Assembly: GCF_900186585.1 (NCBI RefSeq) | Contig: NZ_FYDD01000004.1 | Span: 124,001 to 188,000 of the forward strand | Reading direction: 5' to 3' | Length of the DNA: 64,000 nt | Source of the DNA: Massiliimalia timonensis | GTDB taxonomy: Bacteria; Bacillota; Clostridia; Oscillospirales; Ruminococcaceae | Shown: piece by piece, positions 16,401 through 23,055 of the stretch | How positions within the stretch are numbered: the stretch's first letter is position 1 | Layout: each line of letters opens with the position of its first letter | Position numbers and translations under genes: made by a program | Notes under the pieces: generated by a model | The model's database searches: none | The model's input: only the letters and a program-made list of their open reading frames with translations | What the model was told of the DNA's origin: nothing

Positions 16401-18148
16401 AGTGCGCTTCTTTGTTATTGACTACCAAGTCTTTGGAACACGCTGTCCAAGGTGTTTTGGAAAATTTGGGTAAATTTTACCGGGCAGACCGGACCTACTA
16501 TGTTAAAGTCAAAGATTTTGAGATCCAGGTTTCCCCAGAGGATTGGTGCGCGCAAGGGGTTTTTCCTGCCCAGAATGAGAATGAACGGATCGCACACAGT
16601 CAAATTTCCGACTGGCTGGCCGACTTAAAGGAAAAGCGGGTCGTCTTATTCCACGAGATCGAACAGATCCAAACCCTGTTTCCGGAAAAGTTTGCGATCC
16701 TAACAGAAAAAAATGTACAAACCTTTGCTGCAGTCGCCCTGCTTGATGATTCTAACTTGATCGGATATATTGGGATCGAAAATCCACGGGGAAATTTAGA
16801 CAACACCACCCTGCTACAGTCGCTTTCCTATTTTATGACTAATGAAATTATGAAACGCCGGATCCAAGTCCAGCAAAAGCATTTGGCCGACCACGACCTG
16901 ATGACTGGTTTATTGAACTGGGAATGCTATACCAGAAGCATTTCCCAGCTGCATCCTGAGGCATTATCCTCGCTGGGGGCAGTTGTTGCGGACGTTAACC
17001 ACCTGCGCCTGATCAATCAGGAATACGGCCATGATTACGGCGATTCTCTTCTGCAAAACCTTGCCGGTCTTATGATCCAGGAATTTGGAAAACAGGCTGC
17101 ATTCCGAATCGGCGGTGATTCCTTTGTGGCATTAAGCCAGGACATCACTTACGAAACGTTTATGTCCAAGGTGCAGCGGCTCCGCTCCTTGTCTAACAAC
17201 GCTTGCCCTGGCTGTGTTTCATTTGGCTTTTCTTGGGAAGACGAAGATATCATCCCCAACCAAGTGCTGAATATCGCATGGGATTATTTGACGATGATCA
17301 AACACACCAAAGGTGATCCATGTCATGATGACCGGCTGCGCGCTATCCGTCTGGAGCGTTTAAAAGCCGCTTTGGATAACCGCAATTTCCAAGTATACCT
17401 CCAGCCCAAGGCGGAGATCAAAAGCGGCGAGATCAAAGGAGCAGAAGCGCTGGTACGGTATTCTGACGAGCTTCATGGAACAGTGCCGCCCATGAGCTTT
17501 ATCCCTCAGCTGGAGGCCGAGAATAACATCCACTACATTGACTTTTTTGTTTTGGAGGAGGTGTGTAAAACCTTACGTTCTTGGCTGGACCGCGGCCTTC
17601 CTGTTTTTCCGATCTCCATCAACTTCTCCCGCTGCACCTTGATCAAGGAACATGTTGTAGATACCATCAACGCCATTGCCAACCGGTACAGGATCGACCG
17701 CTCCCTTTTGGAGATCGAAATCACCGAAAGCATGGGAGAATTGAACCGGCGCACCCTCACCGAAATCAGCCAGCAGGTGATCGATGCGGGATACCGGCTG
17801 TCCTTAGATGACTTTGGCTCGGAATACAGCAATATCTCCATCCTTTCCGCCCTGCCGATCAGCGGTCTGAAATTTGATAAAAGCGTGATGAACGATCTGT
17901 ATTCCAATGCGACGACCCGGCTTCTGGTGGAGAACCTGATCCATGTCTGCCACGAAATGGGGATCGACAGCATTGCGGAAGGAGTAGAGGAAAAAGAACA
18001 GCTGGATATTTTAAAATCCTTTGGTTGCACCTATGCACAGGGGTATTTTTTCAACAAGCCTCTTCCTATTAAGGATTTTGAGCGCAAATATCTGGAAGGG
18101 TCCATGTGGACATTGGCTGATCCTCCCAGTATTATAAGGTGCTTATAA
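13448..18148 (+). CDS. PAS/GAF/GGDEF/EAL c-di-GMP turnover protein
   Basis: 1566 residues, soluble, no membrane segment. Order: SnoaL/NTF2-like domain (about 1-145); several PAS domains (about 170-670); GGDEF with an intact motif at 758-762 and DMDDFKQINDKYGHHIGD before it, but no RxxD inhibitory site; a PAS-like region (about 865-960); GAF-like region (about 985-1130); a second GGDEF-like domain with GGDSF at 1222-1226; and EAL with EALVR at 1333-1337. The EAL part keeps SINFS, EITES, DDFG, KFDKS, EGVE and QGY, so phosphodiesterase activity is likely. Both synthesis and breakdown of c-di-GMP seem possible. GGAGGAGC precedes the start. Confidence 0.93.
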   Translation: MADILTERQSRAFSRLKAMMHTYLVERDVEKTLSFYTEDIQSIGTGAQEVALNKSELRKLIEDEIKQDPIPFQIAFKQVVASEHTDISLYAVVQVKKQLSGGIPIQVEMRQSAMLCEVEGTFYIKAVHVSFPAAQQTEEEFFPIIFGEQLLSQQASKIDRKLLQLVGEALPGGIMGGYCEPDFPLYFINDRMLEYLGYPTYDAFVESVDGLVINCIYPSDREHVIQTVFNAFQTGDTYTVTYRMFKADGGFVWVYDKGRKITVEDGREVIISVCFDVTAQVEAENELSFIAQSQIGGLFKARIDEGFTILYANECYYQIHGYTQQEIQDKLQNHAVHLVYPEDLPEVSQKIEKAIQQGQTSLCLEYRIIRGNGQLAWIHASAGLTHTNEGMILSGMVINIDERKHFEQQLQWSESRFQIAIEQTKINVWEYDLKTRCIIQTDKSHQVFGGEKTIRNVPDSLIQSESIHPDDAQKYLDLYEQLYQGAATAQAVVRILATDGKYYWEKINYTNIFDPDGRPVRAVAVSEDITAQKEAEQRFFQEEHLLEMLSADVLISAKINLTQNKVLRIWSENYQPNSFQDLVTYDQLYREILACIANKGDQKRFEETFSIEALEQAISENRQTLHHEYRCTTANGKIIWCSFHLAILCDPESSELYALCYVRDINERKKTELALRERAERDALTGLYNRQTAESMIGQLLSQNQEQKGLCAFFIIDMDDFKQINDKYGHHIGDKLLEEIGRILRVESDGNSIAGRFGGDEFILFFEQIPNRKTATEAAEKVCRKLNISFSVGNEPLCTSASVGVVISEIKGTSFQKLFQQADSALYDAKFQGKAQFTCFNGHSQTHTMGMLYDGCIAKRHLGAECMMDELDDAIFVIDEINHSILFMNESAQREFDLEDYHGRKCYEVLQGFSQPCVFCQNHLPEEQGFKTWENLNSRLHKRFMIRDKIIHWDGARARLEIFTDLTKHEAQLNSKVLAEHVLLECASLLLTTKSLEHAVQGVLENLGKFYRADRTYYVKVKDFEIQVSPEDWCAQGVFPAQNENERIAHSQISDWLADLKEKRVVLFHEIEQIQTLFPEKFAILTEKNVQTFAAVALLDDSNLIGYIGIENPRGNLDNTTLLQSLSYFMTNEIMKRRIQVQQKHLADHDLMTGLLNWECYTRSISQLHPEALSSLGAVVADVNHLRLINQEYGHDYGDSLLQNLAGLMIQEFGKQAAFRIGGDSFVALSQDITYETFMSKVQRLRSLSNNACPGCVSFGFSWEDEDIIPNQVLNIAWDYLTMIKHTKGDPCHDDRLRAIRLERLKAALDNRNFQVYLQPKAEIKSGEIKGAEALVRYSDELHGTVPPMSFIPQLEAENNIHYIDFFVLEEVCKTLRSWLDRGLPVFPISINFSRCTLIKEHVVDTINAIANRYRIDRSLLEIEITESMGELNRRTLTEISQQVIDAGYRLSLDDFGSEYSNISILSALPISGLKFDKSVMNDLYSNATTRLLVENLIHVCHEMGIDSIAEGVEEKEQLDILKSFGCTYAQGYFFNKPLPIKDFERKYLEGSMWTLADPPSIIRCL

Positions 18149-18149
18149 T

Positions 18150-18184
18150 AAAAAGCGGCCCAAATATTTTGGGCCGCTTTTTAA
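18150..18184 (+). terminator. Terminator of the GGDEF/EAL operon
   Basis: AAAAGCGGCCCAAA / TTTGGGCCGCTTTTT hairpin directly after the stop. Confidence 0.92.
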
Positions 18185-18221
18185 AAATCCCCTCCGCCGT
18201 ATTTTGGCGGAGGGGATTTTC
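18185..18221 (-). terminator. Terminator of hisS-aspS
   Basis: Hairpin AATCCCCTCCGCC / GGCGGAGGGGATT flanked by A and T runs on both sides. It faces the previous terminator and ends the minus-strand aspS transcript. Confidence 0.9.
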
Positions 18222-18222
18222 T

Positions 18223-20004
18223 TTATTCTTCTGTTTGGATCAACTGGATCCCCAGTTCCCGGAGCTGCTGTTCGTCAACCGTTGACGGGCATTCGCTCAT
18301 CAACTCGCTGGCGTTCTGCACTTTGGGGAACGCCACAACATCGCGCAGGCTTTCCGCCCCTGTCATGATCATAGCAAGCCGGTCTAAACCGATCCCCATG
18401 CCGCCGTGCGGCGGAGCGCCGTACTGGTACGCATCCACTAAGAACCCGAATTTCGCTTCGATCTCTTTCTTGCTTAGTCCCAACGCTTCAAACATTTTCT
18501 GTTGTAAAACCGGGTCGGTAATGCGGATAGACCCGCTGGACAGTTCTGTTCCGTTAAGCACCAGGTCGTAGGCCTTTGCACGGACACGACCCGGATCGGT
18601 TTCCATGTATTCCAGGCATTCATCCATCGGCATGGTAAACGGGTGATGCATAGCGATCCATGTTTTTTGCTCCTCATCCCATTCAAAAAACGGGAATTCA
18701 GTGATCCACAGGAAATTATATCCCTCTGGAATGATGTCTAGCTGTTTTGCCACAGTCAGGCGAAGCGCGCCCAACACTGGCAGAGTAACGCTGTTTTTAT
18801 CCGCCACAAACAGGGCGACATCTCCCTTTTCACAGCCCAAACGCTCCAGAATCGCCTCCAGTTCCCCCTCTTTCATAAACTTGGAGAAAGAGCAGGACGG
18901 CGTTTCATCTGCCCAGCGGACAAAGGCAAGCCCTTTTGCCCCGATCCCACGGACATATTCCACCAGCTTGTCGATATTCTTCCGGGTCAGCGCCGAGGCC
19001 GCATTTTTTGCAACGATCGCACGCACACTGCCGCCGTTTTCTACGGCGTTTTGGAACACACCGAATTCACTGTCTTTCACTAAGTCAGACACATCCGTAA
19101 TTTCCATTCCAAAACGGGTATCCGGTTTATCAGAGCCGAACCGTTCCATCGCTTCCTGATAGGTCATCCTTGGAAGCGGGGTAGGAACATCCACATGCAG
19201 CACATCCTGAAAAACTTTTTTCACAAAGCCTTCCCCAATTTCCAGCACATCGTCAATGTCCACAAAGCTCATTTCCATGTCGATCTGGGTAAATTCCGGC
19301 TGACGGTCCGCGCGCAGGTCCTCGTCGCGGAAACAGCGCGCTAGCTGGATGTACCGGTCATAGCCCGCGATCATCAAAAGCTGTTTGTAGATCTGCGGGG
19401 ACTGCGGCAGCGCATAAAATTTCCCATTGTGCACCCTAGAGGGAACCAGATAGTCCCGCGCGCCCTCCGGTGTGGATTTCATCATCATCGGCGTTTCGAT
19501 CTCCAGAAAGCCATTTTCGTAAAAATACTCCCGGGTAGACTTTGCGATCTCATGCCGGATCCGTAAGTTATCCTGCAATGTTTTCCGACGCAGGTCCAAA
19601 TACCGGTATTTCAGCCGGATCTCGTCATTGACCTTGTTGTCCCCGCTGATGTGGAACGGCGGTGTCTGCGCTTCAGAAAGGACGCGCAGCTCCGTGACAA
19701 AGATCTCTACATCCCCGGTTGGGATGTCTGGGTTCGGGGCTTCCCGCTTTAATACTGTCCCCTTAGCAATCACCACATATTCACTGTGCAGTCCCGCTGC
19801 CTTTTCGTGGACAGCCGGGTCGCTGCGATCGTCAAAGGTGAGCTGGACGATCCCTGTCCGGTCGCGCAGATCAACGAAGACCAGCGTCCCCTTATCCCGC
19901 TGTTTCTGCACCCAGCCGCCGACTACAACTTCCTTTCCCTCATCTGCAAGGCGTAGATCCCCGCAGTAATGTGTTCTTTTTAAGCCTTTCATGCTTTCCG
20001 CCAT
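18223..20004 (-). CDS. aspS: Aspartate--tRNA ligase
   Basis: 593 residues from the ATG at 20004. Parts: OB-fold anticodon domain (GDLRLADEGKEVVVGGWVQ, VFVDLRDRTGIVQLTF), class II core with RYLDLRRKTLQDNLRIR, QSPQIYKQLLMIAG, CFRDEDLRADRQPEFTQIDM, the bacterial GAD insertion, and motif 3 GIGLDRLAMIMTG. It charges tRNA-Asp. An AGGAG lies 11 bases upstream; GTG at 20016 or a later ATG at 19992 are alternatives. It is 15 bases behind hisS and shares its T-box. Confidence 0.97.
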   Translation of the reverse strand: MAESMKGLKRTHYCGDLRLADEGKEVVVGGWVQKQRDKGTLVFVDLRDRTGIVQLTFDDRSDPAVHEKAAGLHSEYVVIAKGTVLKREAPNPDIPTGDVEIFVTELRVLSEAQTPPFHISGDNKVNDEIRLKYRYLDLRRKTLQDNLRIRHEIAKSTREYFYENGFLEIETPMMMKSTPEGARDYLVPSRVHNGKFYALPQSPQIYKQLLMIAGYDRYIQLARCFRDEDLRADRQPEFTQIDMEMSFVDIDDVLEIGEGFVKKVFQDVLHVDVPTPLPRMTYQEAMERFGSDKPDTRFGMEITDVSDLVKDSEFGVFQNAVENGGSVRAIVAKNAASALTRKNIDKLVEYVRGIGAKGLAFVRWADETPSCSFSKFMKEGELEAILERLGCEKGDVALFVADKNSVTLPVLGALRLTVAKQLDIIPEGYNFLWITEFPFFEWDEEQKTWIAMHHPFTMPMDECLEYMETDPGRVRAKAYDLVLNGTELSSGSIRITDPVLQQKMFEALGLSKKEIEAKFGFLVDAYQYGAPPHGGMGIGLDRLAMIMTGAESLRDVVAFPKVQNASELMSECPSTVDEQQLRELGIQLIQTEE

Positions 20005-20019
20005 TTCCCTGTACACTCC

Positions 20020-21369
20020 TTACCGTTTCATTCCCATTGCCGAAGCCAGCGCTTCCCCGCCGAATTCTTCCGCCAAATCCTCTGTTGCCCGTTCAATGGT
20101 AATATCATAAAGCGCCTGTGCCAGGTCAGCCCGGAAATCGACCTCCCGTTCTGTCCCGGTTTCCATCTCTTTGAGTTTTGCAATGCCGGATTCCAGCTCG
20201 CTGTCCCCCAGTACCATCGTATATTTCGCGCCGATTTTGTTGGCATATTTCATCTGCGCCTTTACGCTCCGGTTCATTAGGTCGCATTCCGCATAAAACC
20301 CCTCCGAACGCAGTGCGTTGGTCAACTCGCACGCTTTGATATTTGCTGCTTCTCCCATGCTTGCGATAAACAACTCACAGGTTTCCGGTTTTGGAATTTC
20401 GATTCCCTGTGCCTCCATGATCAGCAAAAGCCGTTCCAAACCAACGGCAAAGCCCAGCGCCGGGGTCGGGTCCCCGCCCATCTGTTTTACCAGCCCGTCG
20501 TAACGGCCTCCGCCGCAGACCGTAGCCTGCGCGCCCAAATCGCCGGAAATAAATTCAAATACAGTCTTGGTATAGTAGTCAAGCCCCCGCACAATCGTGG
20601 GGTCGATCTTATATTCGATCCCCAGCGCGTCCAGACGTTTTTTCACCCCTTCAAAGTGCTCTTTACAGTCGTCACACAGATAATCCAAGACGACCGGCGC
20701 TCCTTTAGCGATTTCTGAGCAGACCGTGCTCTTGCAGTCTAAGATCCGCATGGGGTTTTTGTCCAGGCGTTCCAGACAGGTCGTACAAAGCTTGTCCTGA
20801 TACTGCCGGAAGTATTCGGTCAGCGCCTTGTGGTATTCCGCGCGGCAGGTTGGGCAACCGATGGAATTGATATTCAGCATTACCTGCTTTAAGCCGATCA
20901 TCTGGAACAGTTCCCGCGCAACGCAGATAACCTCTACATCCGCACTGGGTGACTGCGCGCCGAACATCTCCACCCCAAACTGGTGGAACTCACGCAGCCT
21001 GCCTGCCTGTGGGCGTTCATGCCGGAAACACGGGGTAACATAACACACCTTTAACGGGAGCGCACCCTTTAGCAGGTTGTTTTCGATCGCGCTTCTCACA
21101 GCACCAGCCGTCCCTTCCGGTTTTAGGCCGTAAAGGTCCTTCCCTTTTTCTGCGCGGACCTCATACATTTCTTTTTGGACTACATCGGTAGTGTCCCCAA
21201 CCGATCGCTTGAACAGATCCATCTGCTCAAATGTTGGGGTCCGCATTTCTGAAAAACCAAACAGACCGGCGTTTTCCAAAGCCAGTCTTTCTACAAACTG
21301 CCATTTATAGCTGTCTGTTCCCAGTATATCCTGTGTGCCTCTTGGCGCCTTAATGATTTTACCAGCCAT
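20020..21369 (-). CDS. hisS: Histidine--tRNA ligase
   Basis: 449 residues. I start at the ATG at 21369, eight bases after AGGAGG; an in-frame ATG two codons upstream is too close. Features: IKAPRGTQDILG at the start, motif 2 CYVTPCFRHERPQAGRLREFHQFG, the histidine motif TIVRGLDYYTKTVFEF, GGGRYDGLVKQMGG and GFAVGLERLLL. A Cys-rich insertion (CPTC, CTTC, CDDC) lies at about 165-235, as in clostridial forms. It is transcribed with aspS behind a T-box. Confidence 0.97.
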   Translation of the reverse strand: MAGKIIKAPRGTQDILGTDSYKWQFVERLALENAGLFGFSEMRTPTFEQMDLFKRSVGDTTDVVQKEMYEVRAEKGKDLYGLKPEGTAGAVRSAIENNLLKGALPLKVCYVTPCFRHERPQAGRLREFHQFGVEMFGAQSPSADVEVICVARELFQMIGLKQVMLNINSIGCPTCRAEYHKALTEYFRQYQDKLCTTCLERLDKNPMRILDCKSTVCSEIAKGAPVVLDYLCDDCKEHFEGVKKRLDALGIEYKIDPTIVRGLDYYTKTVFEFISGDLGAQATVCGGGRYDGLVKQMGGDPTPALGFAVGLERLLLIMEAQGIEIPKPETCELFIASMGEAANIKACELTNALRSEGFYAECDLMNRSVKAQMKYANKIGAKYTMVLGDSELESGIAKLKEMETGTEREVDFRADLAQALYDITIERATEDLAEEFGGEALASAMGMKR

Positions 21370-21424
21370 CCTCATTTCCTCCTATTACTATCAGTATTTA
21401 TCCTTTTTATAATACTGTTTGTTA

Positions 21425-21659
21425 TAATCAAAAAACTCCTCGTCCCTCTGATCTACAATCGACCAAGGGACGAAGAGCTTTCTCTCCGTGGTGCCACCCA
21501 AGTTCAGGCAAATTGCCTCTCTTTATTCCGTTTGATACCGTCAAACAGAAAAAACGTAAGCTCCAAAGCTATCTTCCAAAAGGCTGACGCAGGCAGTTCT
21601 CAGCAAATACCGCCTTCTCTGTGGGCACACACCTTTTGTACTCCGTCTTTTTCCTCGCT
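21425..21659 (-). promoter_or_regulatory. T-box leader of hisS-aspS, probably sensing tRNA-Asp
   Basis: Minus-strand leader starting right at the mgsA stop. It shows the AGTA S-turn strand of stem I, a GAA segment followed by GAT (21573-21571) in the specifier loop, the T-box GGGTGGCACCACGG (UGGC bulge at 21496-21493), and a terminator (TCGTCCCT / AGGGACGA, then TTTTTT; 21477-21430). GAT is an Asp codon, and UGGC matches a tRNA with discriminator G, as in tRNA-Asp. No His codon stands in the loop. Confidence 0.88.
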
Positions 21660-22067
21660 TTATACATTCCTTGGATTTACAATATTTCTCCAATCCAAGT
21701 CGCCGCGTTCCAACCCGTGAACCAAAACCTCTGCCGTTGCAATATTCGTTGCAATCGGGACATTATGGAAATCACATAAACGCAACAGGTTATTTTCATC
21801 CGGGTCCAAATCCTTTTCAGAAAGGGAACTCCGGAAAAACAACACCATGTCGATCTCGTTGCAGGCAACGCGGGAAGCAATTTGCTGCGCTCCGCCCTGT
21901 GTGCCGCTTAAAAACCGTTGAATCTGCAAACCGGTTGCTTCGGAAACAAATTTACCGGTGGTCCCTGTAGCGCATAAAGTATGGCGGCTTAAAATTCCGC
22001 AATAAGCAATACAAAACTGAACCATCAATTCCTTTTTGGCATCATCTGCGATTAGTGCGATATTCAT
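21660..22067 (-). CDS. mgsA: Methylglyoxal synthase homologue with degenerate active site
   Basis: 135 residues aligning over the full family: MNIALIADDAKKE, ATGTTGKFVSEATGLQI, FLSGTQGGAQQIASRV, LLRLCDFHNVPIATNIATAE. Methylglyoxal synthase converts dihydroxyacetone phosphate to methylglyoxal. In E. coli MgsA the catalytic base is Asp71 in GGDQQ; here it reads GGAQQ. The WDPL aspartate (Asp91) is Ser (RSSL) and His98 of PHDPD is Leu (DLDPD). Asp20 and Asp101 equivalents and the phosphate-binding GTTG remain. It probably binds a ligand without normal catalysis. AAAGGGG precedes the ATG; minD lies upstream. Confidence 0.88.
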   Translation of the reverse strand: MNIALIADDAKKELMVQFCIAYCGILSRHTLCATGTTGKFVSEATGLQIQRFLSGTQGGAQQIASRVACNEIDMVLFFRSSLSEKDLDPDENNLLRLCDFHNVPIATNIATAEVLVHGLERGDLDWRNIVNPRNV

Positions 22068-22083
22068 CTTAAACCCCTTTTCT

Positions 22084-22120
22084 CAGACAACAAGTCGTCA
22101 CCGCTGCTATCTGTTGTCTG
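22084..22120 (-). repeat. Inverted repeat between minD and mgsA
   Basis: CAGACAACA and TGTTGTCTG form a nine-pair stem with a 19-base loop just before the mgsA ribosome site. No T run follows, so it is not a typical terminator; role unknown. Confidence 0.5.
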
Positions 22121-22166
22121 CCAAATAACAACGTGCTGTATGTAAAATAATGTAGTGCTGAAATGA

Positions 22167-22907
22167 TTACAGCCGGTCAATTACCAGAGGGACATATATC
22201 CCCTCCAGCCGTTTGGACAATGCCAAAAATACCTTTGACGGCCTGGTATCTTCCGGAAGGATCAACCCCCTTGATTGTGCATTCTGCAAAGCCAAATCCT
22301 CAGTAAGAACGCCGATGAGCGGTGCACCCACCCCGTCGATCACATCATCCAGATCATGGATGCTGGATTTTCTGACCGCCGCACGGCTGACACGGTTTAT
22401 CATAACTCCGTAATCGGAAAAATGCATTTCTTCCATCATCTCAGCCACCTTGGCCCCGTCACGGATGCAAACCGGGTCCGGCGTTGCTACGATCACGGCG
22501 TAATCAGAAAGGTCGCGGACAGCCATCATGCTGATGCCTAACCCTGCGGGAGTGTCCAAAATAATGATGTCAAACTTTTCTTTCAGATCGTTGACGCATT
22601 TGACCAGATCCTCGAACCGAAATTGAAGAAGCGTACGGGAAGGCGCTGCCAAATACCACAGTCGCGGTATTTCTTCCGACTGCACAACGGCATCCCAAGG
22701 GAGGCATCTCCCTTGTAGCACATCTCCCAAATCGTACACGATCCGATTTTCCATCCCCAGCATCAAATCAAGCCCGCGAAGACCCATATCCAACTCTACA
22801 ATCAGCGTTTTCTTGCCACGGCGGGCAAATGCCGCCGCAACACCTGCTGAAACGGTGGATTTTCCAACGCCGCCTTTCCCTGAGGTTACGGAAATAATCT
22901 TCGTCAT
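22167..22907 (-). CDS. minD: Septum-site determining protein MinD (ParA/MinD ATPase)
   Basis: 246 residues. Deviant Walker A SGKGGVGKST at residues 9-18, LIVELDMGLRGLDLMLG (MinD-type switch I), and Walker B-like FDIIILDTPAGLG. MinD places the division site, usually with MinC and in many clostridia MinE. Neither lies beside it here. The C-terminus ends LEGIYVPLVIDRL and lacks the clear basic amphipathic helix by which MinD binds membrane, so another ParA-like job is possible. The gene follows PBP2 in the mre cluster and has its own promoter. Confidence 0.82.
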   Translation of the reverse strand: MTKIISVTSGKGGVGKSTVSAGVAAAFARRGKKTLIVELDMGLRGLDLMLGMENRIVYDLGDVLQGRCLPWDAVVQSEEIPRLWYLAAPSRTLLQFRFEDLVKCVNDLKEKFDIIILDTPAGLGISMMAVRDLSDYAVIVATPDPVCIRDGAKVAEMMEEMHFSDYGVMINRVSRAAVRKSSIHDLDDVIDGVGAPLIGVLTEDLALQNAQSRGLILPEDTRPSKVFLALSKRLEGIYVPLVIDRL

Positions 22908-22980
22908 ATACTGTTACTTGCCTTTCTATCAAACCATATGAGGAAAATTTAGATAGTTCCCCATACTATGATATACTCAT

Positions 22981-23009
22981 ATTTTACCAATCATTCTTCT
23001 ATTTGTCAA
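22981..23009 (-). promoter_or_regulatory. Promoter ahead of minD
   Basis: TTGACA (23009-23004) and TAAAAT (22986-22981) with a 17-base spacer on the minus strand, in the 148-base gap after the PBP2 gene. Confidence 0.75.
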
Positions 23010-23055
23010 AGTTTTTTTAGGTGAATAAACTTTTGTTGTAGGTTTTTTGCATAAA

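Noticed and set aside
21481-21600. T-box specific for histidine
   Set aside because: No His codon in the specifier loop, and the UGGC bulge does not fit the tRNA-His discriminator.
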